Source: Biscogniauxia marginata (taxonomy: Eukaryota; Ascomycota; Sordariomycetes; Xylariales; Xylariaceae). Taken from it: a stretch of 64,000 bases of DNA. A program made the position numbers and the translations under genes. Numbering within the stretch: the first letter of the stretch is position 1; each line of letters starts with the position of its first letter. The notes below the pieces were generated by a model. The model was given only the letters and a program-made list of their open reading frames with translations, had not been told where the DNA came from and ran no database searches. Location: assembly GCA_022695795.1 (NCBI GenBank), contig MU404136.1, positions 62,001 through 126,000 on the forward strand, read 5' to 3'. Positions 56,815 through 64,000 of the stretch are shown here, piece by piece.

Positions 56815-59304
56815 ATGAGGTTCGCGGATATCGTCATTGACTTGGCCGGTGTCGTCAAAGCTTCAAGGTCCGTCGCCTCGAAGCACCTGGAGCTCCGGGC
56901 TCGGCAGCTAGACCGTTATAGCCAGACCTCAAGCATAGCGCGGTCATTGAGAGAGTGGCAACATAAAACTCGATCACAGACTACCGCCGCAGCTCATGAA
57001 ACATCGAGGGGTTCTGACAATAGTCAGCAAGCACGTGAAGATGTGCTGACAACGCAGCCTTCGGCAACAACTGATGCTGGGGCGCAACGTCAGGATTATC
57101 CTACGCTAACAGAGGAACCTTCGAGTGATCTAAAACAGCGCACAGGTTCGCCTTTGGAGAAACATGAAGCTCTAGGGAGCTTTTTCCAACGTAGCTCCCC
57201 AAAGGCGGACGCGGTAACTCAGCACCCAGCGCCGATCCAGCCAGACCAGAGCGCTATCTTGACAGAGTTGAGAAAGAAGGTGAACGAACCATCTAGTTAT
57301 GGGGAGGCAGGTACAGCAGTGGAGACAAAGTCATCGTCACTTTCTAATGGGTCTAATCTGGATGAGGAAGTGCCGCCAGATGTGAATATTAATATCTTCC
57401 ACACGAATCGGGGATTGCAGATGCTTGAAGGCCAGAAAGCTGCATTGAGGAAGACACGACCTAAGGTGCCACCACCAGCCCCTAGCTGGTTTAAGGACTT
57501 CGGCCATAACAAAGTCAAAGTGCCGGAAGAGGAGTCTAGGTCACCGCCATCTGCGACTGACGATGCTGTAGAGCAGGGAAAATCGCTTGCCAAGGAGAGC
57601 AAAACGGAAGTTAAAGAGGTTGAAGAAAAACCACAAGCCGGAGAGTATAATTACGGCCGACTGGGGGCACACCAAAGGGTTACTGTGCCGTCATCCTTTG
57701 TGGTTGAGATAACGGCAAACGAAGCGAATCCACCCGCGGAAAAGAATGCTTCATTAGACCCTATACAGGAATCTAATTCGCCAGATAATAAATCGCTAAG
57801 GGGGAAGGTTGAGCAGGAACATACCCAAATGGTCAACGAGATACTGTCGCGAAAAGAAAAAGATGGATCTAAGGAGTCTACACCTCCGTCCCCTGCGCTC
57901 CACAGCGACGAACCACCCATACCGGCCTACACTCTTCGGGAGTCGAAGGTACCGGCTACACGGTTAAGTAGATTATGGAACTACGGAGGGCTAGCAGCAG
58001 GTATGCTTGGTGGAGCAATCAGTGAAGGATTCAGTAGAGGATTCGGCGGCGGAGGAGAGGGCTCCGTCCTGCTTAGCTCTGGAAACATGGAGAGACTAGT
58101 TGCCAAACTCTCACGGATGAGAGGAGCAGCGTTGAAGATGGGACAAATGATGAGTTTTCAAGATTCCAAGATGCTCCCCGGCCCAATACAAGAGGTGCTC
58201 CAGCGCGTCCAAGACCGGGCGGACTATATGCCTGCATGGCAGCGCGATCGCGTGCTCGTCACGAACCTGGGCGCCGAGTGGCGGGATCTGTTCGAGGATT
58301 TCGAGGAGACGCCCATGGCCGCGGCGTCGATCGGACAGGTCCACCGCGCCACGCTCAAGTCCACGGGCGAGAAGGTCGCAGTGAAGATTCAGTTCCCCGG
58401 CGTCGCCGACTCGATCAACTCGGATCTCGACAACCTGTCCATGCTCCTGACGGCCTCTAAGATGCTACCGAAGGGTCTATACCTGAACAAGACCATCGAT
58501 AACGCCCGGAAGGAGCTAGGCTGGGAGTGCGACTACGAGCGCGAGGCCGAGTGCGGCAGGCGGTACCGGGAGCTCCTCGCCGACGAGCCGGACGTCTTCG
58601 CCGTGCCCAAGATATACCCCGAGGCGTCGGGCCGGCACGTGCTGACGATGGAGTTCATGGTGGGCACGGGGGTGACGCGCGGGGCGCAAGCGTCGCTCAC
58701 GCAGGCGCAGCGCGACTGGATCGGCACGCAGGTCCTGCGCCTCTGCCTGCGCGAGATCACCGAGTTCCGCTTCATGCAGACGGACCCGAACTGGACCAAC
58801 TTCCTGTACGACGCGCGCGCGAACCGGCTGCAGCTGCTCGACTTCGGCGCCTCGCGCGCGTACCCGGAGCCCTTCGTCCGCGACTACGTCGCCCTGCTGG
58901 CGGCGGCCTCGCGCGGCGACCGCGAGGCCCTCCGCGACCTCTCCGAGCGCCTCGGCTACCTGACCGGCCACGAGAGCAGGGCCATGCTCGACGCGCACGT
59001 CGCGTCCATCCTCACGCTCGCCGAGCCCTTCCTCCGGGGCCCCGGCGGCTCCTCGGCGGCGGCGAAGGCGGAGGGGGACGCGTACTACGACTTTAGCGAC
59101 CAGACCATCACCGAGCGCGTCAAGGCGCTCATCCCCGTCATGATCCGCGAGCGGCTCAGCCCCCCGCCCGAGGAGACGTACAGCCTCCACCGCAAGCTGA
59201 GCGGCGCGTTCCTGCTCTGCGCGCGGCTCGGGAGCCGCGTCCCCTGCCGGGAACTGTTCGAGCGGGCGCTGGAGAAGGGCGGGTACGGCGACCTGCTGAG
59301 ATAG
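56815..59304 (+). CDS. COQ8: ABC1/ADCK family atypical kinase, COQ8-type
   Basis: A single exon of 829 residues. COQ8 proteins are mitochondrial atypical kinases or ATPases that support coenzyme Q synthesis. The ABC1 core occupies about 380-829. It has the KxGQ motif (LKMGQMMSFQD, K441), the Ala-rich nucleotide loop MAAASIGQVHRA (502-505), VAVKIQFPG with the ATP-site lysine near 524, the ExD region WECDYEREAE, the catalytic segment QTDPNWTNFLYD (D657) and the metal-binding DFGASR (D676). All key residues are present. The N-terminal 380 residues are long and disordered. They include NINIFHTNRGLQMLEGQK, the conserved motif seen before the kinase domain in fungal Coq8. A mitochondrial leader is plausible but not striking. 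Codons become strongly G/C-ending from about 58230. Confidence 0.92.
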   Translation: MRFADIVIDLAGVVKASRSVASKHLELRARQLDRYSQTSSIARSLREWQHKTRSQTTAAAHETSRGSDNSQQAREDVLTTQPSATTDAGAQRQDYPTLTEEPSSDLKQRTGSPLEKHEALGSFFQRSSPKADAVTQHPAPIQPDQSAILTELRKKVNEPSSYGEAGTAVETKSSSLSNGSNLDEEVPPDVNINIFHTNRGLQMLEGQKAALRKTRPKVPPPAPSWFKDFGHNKVKVPEEESRSPPSATDDAVEQGKSLAKESKTEVKEVEEKPQAGEYNYGRLGAHQRVTVPSSFVVEITANEANPPAEKNASLDPIQESNSPDNKSLRGKVEQEHTQMVNEILSRKEKDGSKESTPPSPALHSDEPPIPAYTLRESKVPATRLSRLWNYGGLAAGMLGGAISEGFSRGFGGGGEGSVLLSSGNMERLVAKLSRMRGAALKMGQMMSFQDSKMLPGPIQEVLQRVQDRADYMPAWQRDRVLVTNLGAEWRDLFEDFEETPMAAASIGQVHRATLKSTGEKVAVKIQFPGVADSINSDLDNLSMLLTASKMLPKGLYLNKTIDNARKELGWECDYEREAECGRRYRELLADEPDVFAVPKIYPEASGRHVLTMEFMVGTGVTRGAQASLTQAQRDWIGTQVLRLCLREITEFRFMQTDPNWTNFLYDARANRLQLLDFGASRAYPEPFVRDYVALLAAASRGDREALRDLSERLGYLTGHESRAMLDAHVASILTLAEPFLRGPGGSSAAAKAEGDAYYDFSDQTITERVKALIPVMIRERLSPPPEETYSLHRKLSGAFLLCARLGSRVPCRELFERALEKGGYGDLLR

Positions 59305-59670
59305 GTTTGACGTGGGGTAGGTAGGTAGTAAGTAGTGTGGTGGTGAGAAATCATGACGATGTTCATCGTCGCAATACAGTCTTGTATTATAGATATATGT
59401 GTGTATATGTATTGTTTGTAGAGCATGTGCTATTGATATGGGGGCAAGCAAGGTTAGTAGAGACGGAGGTATAGCATTGGGGGGGAAACGTCATAGACGG
59501 GCTCATAAAAAGGATTTGGTATCATGTCGAAATAGTAGAATAGATCTCGTCTATACACAATGCAGCCAGCTAGCTAACAAGGCAAGGAAGCAAAAACTGA
59601 ACTACCACGAACACCACCCCTCCCCCTTTTTTTTTTTTTCTATCCGTCTGCCTGAATGTCGACCCTAATA
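59305..59670. other. Convergent intergenic spacer
   Basis: 366 bp between the 3' ends of COQ8 and RRP36. GTAGGTAGGTAGTAAGTAG lies near 59318-59336 and a poly-T run at about 59629-59640. No gene. Confidence 0.55.
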
Positions 59671-60745
59671 TCATTGTGCCTCCCTCCTCGTAAACGGCAT
59701 ATCCCTCCTCTCCCTCGCGGCCATCTTCTTCCGCCTGCGCTCGATGGCGCGGTCGACCTGCTTCCCCTTCATGCTGGCGAAGCGGTCGACGAGCAGCATC
59801 TTCTTCTGCTCGCTCCTCTTGAGGTAGAAGGGCCTCTTGCCGCGGGCGACGAGGTCCCTCTCGCGGCGGCGGTGCTCGGCGACGAGGGCGCGCTCGGCGT
59901 CGCGGCGCTCGCGCGCCTGCCGGCGGCCCTGCATCGAGGCGAGCGCGCGCTTGAGCTCCTCCCGCGCGCCGGCGTCGCGCGTCCCCCTCAGCGCCTCGCG
60001 CAGCCGCGCCATCTCCGACTCTTGGTACTCGTCGAGGAAGGCGTACGCCTTGCGCGCGCGCTCCTCGTCCGCGGTGCCCCCCGCCGCGGCCGCGGCCGGG
60101 GCTGCGGACGAGAAGCGCGGGTCCCGCGGCGCGACCTTCGCGTACGACACGACCTCGCGCTTGCGCGTCACCGGGCGCTTGCTCGTTATCTCGGTCGGGG
60201 CGTGCTTGGAGGACCGGTGGGGCTTGGGGATCTTGGGTTTGGATGTGGGTGGCGCGTAAGAGGGCCCGCGGCCCTCGTCCCTGTCCTCGTCGTCGTCGTC
60301 GTTCCGTGTGCCCTTGCGGGTTCGGTTCTTCTTATCCCGCGCGCTGGGGAGAGTTGCCTGGGCTTTGGCGAGAGCACCGAAGGAGATCTGCGAGGCAGTG
60401 GCTAGGGAGGAGGAGGGGTTGTCTTCTTCGGCCTCTTCGCTATCTTCGTCTTCGTCGGAGGAATTTGATGTTGACTGAATATATATATATCCAATTAGTG
60501 ACCTGGAATATGACTGGTGTGTAAAAGAGCCTCCTTGAAGGAGTTCGTACCGTGTTGATCTCCTCGTCATCGTCACTCTCTCCTTCTGAGCTCTCCTCTT
60601 CGCTGTCGCTCTTTGCGTCTTCAGGCCCGTCGCTGTAGACTTCATCGGAGTCCGGTTCTGGCTCCTCTTCTTTCCTTGCTCTAACCCGCCGCTGCAGTCT
60701 ACCAACTGGCAGTTTGCACTTGGTCGAGTCTGCAATCCCCATCAT
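59671..60745 (-). CDS. RRP36: rRNA-processing protein Rrp36
   Basis: A nucleolar protein of the 90S pre-ribosome needed for early cleavages of the 35S precursor. Exons 60745-60551 and 60474-59671 (76-bp intron, phase 0) code for 332 residues. The N-terminal 120 residues are acidic (DSDEE/EDEDSEEAEED), as usual for the family. The conserved core begins SKHAPTEITSKRPVTRKR and continues RDPRFSSA, YAFLDEYQESEMARLREA and KRPFYLKRSEQKKMLLVDRF. It ends in the basic block RAIERRRKKMAARERRDMP. An Ala-rich insertion (AAPAAAAAGG) interrupts the core after RDPRF. Two ATG codons sit together at the start, and the first is used here. It is divergent from the HAD protein gene, with 261 bp between starts. 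Confidence 0.94.
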
Positions 60746-61006
60746 GAGCTGTAATCGGTGGTTTGCAGGTTCTTCATTCCAAAGTCAACCGGTCAAATTG
60801 GCCCCATTAAAAAAAGGGTCCGCGGTTGTCCATCAAGGTCGATAACTGGAAAAGGTGGGTATGATAAGATAAGATAACCCTATCGATAGCACGTGTTTCT
60901 CGATAGGGTGTTTTTGTCGCATTGAACTCGTGATTTGATTTCACTGGTTTGCTCCCCCCATCAACGATCCATTGTAGTAAAGGAGGTAAGCGACGAGGTG
61001 GCTGGA
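60746..61006. promoter_or_regulatory. Short bidirectional promoter between RRP36 and HAD-protein gene
   Basis: Only 261 bp lie between the two start codons. It contains GATAAGATAAGATAACCCTATCGATAG (60860-60886), which holds tandem GATAAG boxes, the binding word of fungal GATA factors, and a palindromic CTATCGATAG. It also contains AAAAAAGGGTCC/GGGTG words. Confidence 0.5.
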
Positions 61007-62125
61007 ATGAGGTTAGTTCGTTGCATGCGTGTGCCGCGCACTTTCTCCTCTTCACGTTATGCACTTGGAACGATAGTGCATGATATCGGCCGGCTCTCAC
61101 GGCCACGCTCCGGCAGCGATTTGCGCCTCCAGAACATAGCGACGCGATTCCAGTCTTCCGTAGCGACCACGCAGGGAGACGTTGGCAAGATCTCCATCAT
61201 GGATGCCAGGGGATATGGATATCTGCCTGTTGGTGTCCTACCAGGGCAATGTGATCCCCAGGTGCCGGAGTCTGTTCCCCAGCACAGATCTCGCCTACAG
61301 AACACCGCTGCGCCGCTCCAGCCTCTGTCGCAAACAGACACGAGCACGGATACGCCGTTAATTACATACTTCCCTGTCGGTGGTGAACCATCACTCCGTC
61401 CCCTCGCACCTCCGAAGCCCCCGCCTAGAAGGACGAGCCCTGTGCGGGACAAAATAACCACCCCATCGGAAGAGTCTGGTGGTATCCCTGAGCCTACTCC
61501 CGAATATCTCCAGTACGCCTCGTACCCGCCGCTGATGCTTGCTTACCCGCGAAAAATATTGATCGTCATCGACTTGAACGGGACACTCCTGTACAGACCC
61601 GACCCGAGGAACCCGGCCAAATTCATCGAGCGCCCGTATACCCGCACGTTCCTTTCCTACTGCATTAGGACCTTTGCGGTCGCAATTTGGTCCTCTGCAC
61701 GAATTGGAAACGTGCTTAAGATGCTCAAACAGATTCTGACGCCGGACTTACGCTCGCAGATCGTCGCGATATGGGGGCGGGACAAGTTCGGTCTTTCGCC
61801 GGGCGACTACAACAAGAGGGTGCAATGCTACAAGAGACTGAGTCTGCTGTGGGACACGCCGAAAATTGCCACAAGCCATCCCGATGTCGCAGACGGCGGT
61901 CGTTGGAGCCAGAAGGATACGGTGCTAGTAGACGACTCGATAGAGAAGGCGCGGAGTGAGCCTTACAACCTGCTACGCATCCCAGAGTTCGAGGGGGATG
62001 CGTTCGAGCCCGGCTTCGTTCTGCCTCAGGTTCACGATTACCTCAACGAATGCAGTCGCCAGGCGGATGTCAGCACGTATATTCGAGAGGTCCCTTTCAA
62101 GTTAAACCCCGAATTCACTCTGTAG
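61007..62125 (+). CDS. FCP1/TIM50-like HAD-family protein, altered catalytic motif
   Basis: A single exon of 372 residues from ATG 61007. Residues 1-50 are Arg/Ser-rich with almost no acids (MRLVRCMRVPRTFSSSRYAL), which fits a mitochondrial leader. Residues about 75-180 are a Pro-rich linker. The FCP1-homology HAD domain spans about 180-360. Motif I is VIDLNGTLLYRPD (D189, N191). Motif II is AVAIWSSARIGNV. Motif III/IV is VLVDDSIEKARSEPYN (D309, D310). In active FCP/SCP phosphatases motif I is DxDGT, so the second aspartate, the general acid, is Asn here. TIM50, the inner-membrane import receptor, is a catalytically dead member of the same superfamily. The protein is probably a weak or inactive phosphatase, or a binding protein. 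It is not the canonical TIM50, because no membrane helix precedes the domain. Confidence 0.85.
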   Translation: MRLVRCMRVPRTFSSSRYALGTIVHDIGRLSRPRSGSDLRLQNIATRFQSSVATTQGDVGKISIMDARGYGYLPVGVLPGQCDPQVPESVPQHRSRLQNTAAPLQPLSQTDTSTDTPLITYFPVGGEPSLRPLAPPKPPPRRTSPVRDKITTPSEESGGIPEPTPEYLQYASYPPLMLAYPRKILIVIDLNGTLLYRPDPRNPAKFIERPYTRTFLSYCIRTFAVAIWSSARIGNVLKMLKQILTPDLRSQIVAIWGRDKFGLSPGDYNKRVQCYKRLSLLWDTPKIATSHPDVADGGRWSQKDTVLVDDSIEKARSEPYNLLRIPEFEGDAFEPGFVLPQVHDYLNECSRQADVSTYIREVPFKLNPEFTL

Positions 62126-62659
62126 GGGCATGGCATGTGCAAATTTGTCTTGAACAGGGAGAGGTGTCTGAACGGGGAGAGGTGTTAGGTATAGTAGTAA
62201 ACTAGTAGATGAAGACACGATTGCATACGAGTACGGATATGATACCCTCTGTACTAGAGTCAGAGCTTATACTGTTCACTGTATTATATGAATATGGAAT
62301 GGGAATAAAAAAAGAGAGTCGAGGCTCACAAGAGACTGTATCTCATTATAACGACTATCTTATGCTTATCTCCCCTTTTCCTACCGCCTGACGAAGATAT
62401 TGTTAGGTACATACTATACGCTATCCGCACAATAAGTGGAGATAAAGTGCAATAATCCCCATTACGCAAAAAGCCTCGGTACATTCATTCAATGCTTTGC
62501 TTACACCAAGTTTATTACTACATACAACCTAGTAGATAACCTACCTCCTGTGCACATAAACAAATTACAACACAAAACCCCCATGTTGACCTGCCGTTGC
62601 CTGGGAATACCAGGCCAAGATACCCTGTACACTGCGGAAGGAAGGTCTGTAAATATACA
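62126..62659. other. Intergenic spacer
   Basis: 534 bp between two plus-strand genes. A GGGAGAGGTGT near-duplication lies just after the HAD-protein stop (62157-62186). TA-rich DNA follows. Two short plus-strand frames here have no domain. Confidence 0.5.
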
Positions 62660-64000
62660 ATGGGAGCCGCAGCAGACGCGAAAGGCGGCGGCGAGGGCGG
62701 ACGCGGAGCAGCAAAGTCCCAGCCCAAGCCCTCGCCACTCGTGTCCCTGCTGGCCGGCGGCATCGCCGGCGGCGTCGAGGCAGCCTGCACGTACCCCTTC
62801 GAGTTCGCCAAGACCCGCGTCCAGCTGTACGGGCACGAGGGGGTCCGGAACCCCTTCTGGGTCGTCGCCAAGGTCGCGCGGGAAGAAGGAGCGAGGGCCT
62901 TGTATAAGGGCTGCTCGACTATGATTGTGGTAAGTTGACTTTTTATCCCCCTTATCCTCCTCCTCCTCTCCTTCTTCCGTCGCTTCTTTATCGGTCTATA
63001 CATACATACATATCGAAGGGTTAAGGAATGGGACTTTTGCATTCTTGGTCTCGCTTTGCAGTTGGGCGGGCTCTGCTATCGAATTTCTTTTGCGTTTGGG
63101 GCTCGAAGGAAGTAGAGCTTGATGATGAAAAGCTTTTTGGGAAAATTTAACTTGGACACAGCGATAATCAGGACCTGGGTCGAGATCTCAGACCGATACG
63201 TTAGCATTAGACTCCTCCGCCGAGACGGAGGGGGCGCAATGGGTTCAGTGAGCAAGTGCCCGGCCGGGCGAGTGGTCAGGCGTTGCAATGCATAACCCGG
63301 AAACAGCTTGACGTGGAAGCTCATTTACTTTCTATAACTAGAATGGCATACCGCCGCCCTTGACGAGAAATGAGGGTGTGCTATCTTTGTGTGAATTTAT
63401 TTATATATCCTAGCAGCTCTTTCATGACCATTGGGCGAGCGCACACTGTATAATGCCAGCACTCTTCGATATTCCTTGTATATACTCTCCCTCATGTATC
63501 ATTCTGACAGACATCTGCGCTCTAGCTATATTGCCCATCCCCATAGGACTTCCTCCCCCCCCTAATTCTACTCACAACCCACACTGCTCAGAACTACACA
63601 ACATCATCATTAACCCCAACAAAAACACCCCAGGGCTCCATCGGCAAAGACGCCGTCCGCTTCGTCGCCTTCGACAGCATCCGCGCCTTCTTCGAAGACC
63701 CGGAGACGCGCCGCCTCGGGACGCTCCAATCCATCGGGTCCGGCATGGTCGCCGGCGTCATCTCCTCGACCGCGATCGTGACGCCGTCGGAGCGCGTGAA
63801 GACGGCCCTCATCGACGACGCCCGGACGGCGCGGCGGTTCCGGTCGCCGGCGCACTGCCTCCGGCTGCTCGCCGCGGAGCAGGGCCTCCGCCGCGCCCTC
63901 TACAGCGGGTACGCGGCGACGACGCTGAAGCAGGTCGGCACGACGGGGTTCCGGCTGGGCTCCTACGGCGCGATCAAGGACCTCGAGCGCCCCTGGGGCG
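62660..64000 (+). CDS. Citrate/tricarboxylate-type mitochondrial carrier (cut at window end)
   Basis: A member of the SLC25 inner-membrane carriers, closest in look to the citrate transport protein CTP1, which exchanges citrate for malate. Exon 1 is 62660-62929 (90 residues) and exon 2 starts at 63634; the reading frame continues to the window end. The first carrier repeat has LLAGGIAGGVEAACTYPFEFAKTRVQL (signature PFEFAK) and then GARALYKGCSTMIV. The second repeat has GSGMVAGVISSTAIVTPSERVKTALIDDA (signature PSERVK), typical of citrate carriers, and then GLRRALYSGYAATTLKQ. The third repeat lies outside the window. The intron of 704 bp is far longer than any other here. It is placed from GTAAGT at 62930 to CCCAG at 63633, phase 0, giving STMIV-GSIGKDAVRFVAF. 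The DNA of both exons is very G/C rich. Confidence 0.92.

Noticed and set aside
58516..59451. 311-codon minus-strand frame opposite the COQ8 gene
   Set aside because: Arg/Ala/Val-rich composition typical of antisense in GC-rich coding DNA; the ABC1 kinase motifs are on the plus strand.
59656..60405. 249-codon plus-strand frame opposite RRP36
   Set aside because: Antisense shadow of the GC-rich RRP36 exon, with low-complexity Leu/Arg/Ala content.

Overview
The window is a piece of a filamentous ascomycete (Pezizomycotina) nuclear genome, most likely a Sordariomycete. The evidence is short GT-AG introns of about 48-100 bp in most genes, two Zn(II)2Cys6 regulators, a pectin-degrading GH28 enzyme, and long S/T- and PEST-rich proteins. 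I cannot name the species from the sequence. Nothing bacterial, viral or CRISPR-like is present, and I found no rRNA or convincing tRNA gene.

Layout. 1-0.75 kb: 5' part of a zinc-cluster regulator (minus), cut by the window edge. 3.5-5.1 kb: single-pass, mucin-like membrane protein (minus). 7.5-9.4 kb: divergent pair LOC1 (60S assembly) and HIS3 (histidine synthesis). 10.4-11.3 kb: MARVEL-type four-helix membrane protein. 12.6-14.1 kb: divergent pair CENP-S/MHF1, a small gene in short exons, and a PGA2-like ER protein. 15.0-16.7 kb: a probably broken multi-helix membrane-protein gene. 19.1-22.0 kb: a 924-residue protein of unknown function with a Cys-rich C-terminal domain. 22.8-24.7 kb: a secreted four-exon GH28 pectinase with changed catalytic motifs. 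26.0-28.8 kb: NAD-type malic enzyme. 36.3-39.4 kb: a single-exon 1009-residue uncharacterised protein. 42.6-46.4 kb: a CTF1/FarA-type fatty-acid and cutin regulator. 51.4-56.5 kb: divergent pair of an uncharacterised membrane protein and UTP13 (SSU processome). 56.8-62.1 kb: a COQ8-type ABC1 kinase, RRP36 (rRNA processing) and an FCP1/TIM50-like HAD protein. 62.7 kb to the end: a citrate-type mitochondrial carrier, cut by the window edge.

The genes are mostly housekeeping and share no single pathway, but two themes recur. One is ribosome biogenesis (LOC1, UTP13, RRP36). The other is mitochondrial or carbon metabolism (malic enzyme, COQ8-type kinase, citrate carrier, perhaps the HAD protein, and CTF1/FarA as a likely regulator of fatty-acid use). 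Four gene pairs are divergent with only 0.26-0.55 kb between start codons. Two long gene-poor tracts (28.8-36.3 and 46.4-51.3 kb) hold only simple repeats, a hairpin and eroded open frames.

I did not find a convincing new multi-gene system. The best leads are single genes: the HAD protein with a DLNGT motif, the GH28 enzyme lacking the GHG histidine, the three conserved-looking proteins of unknown function, the broken membrane gene, and the sharp change in codon composition inside single genes. Exon joins below were worked out by hand from splice signals and reading frame.
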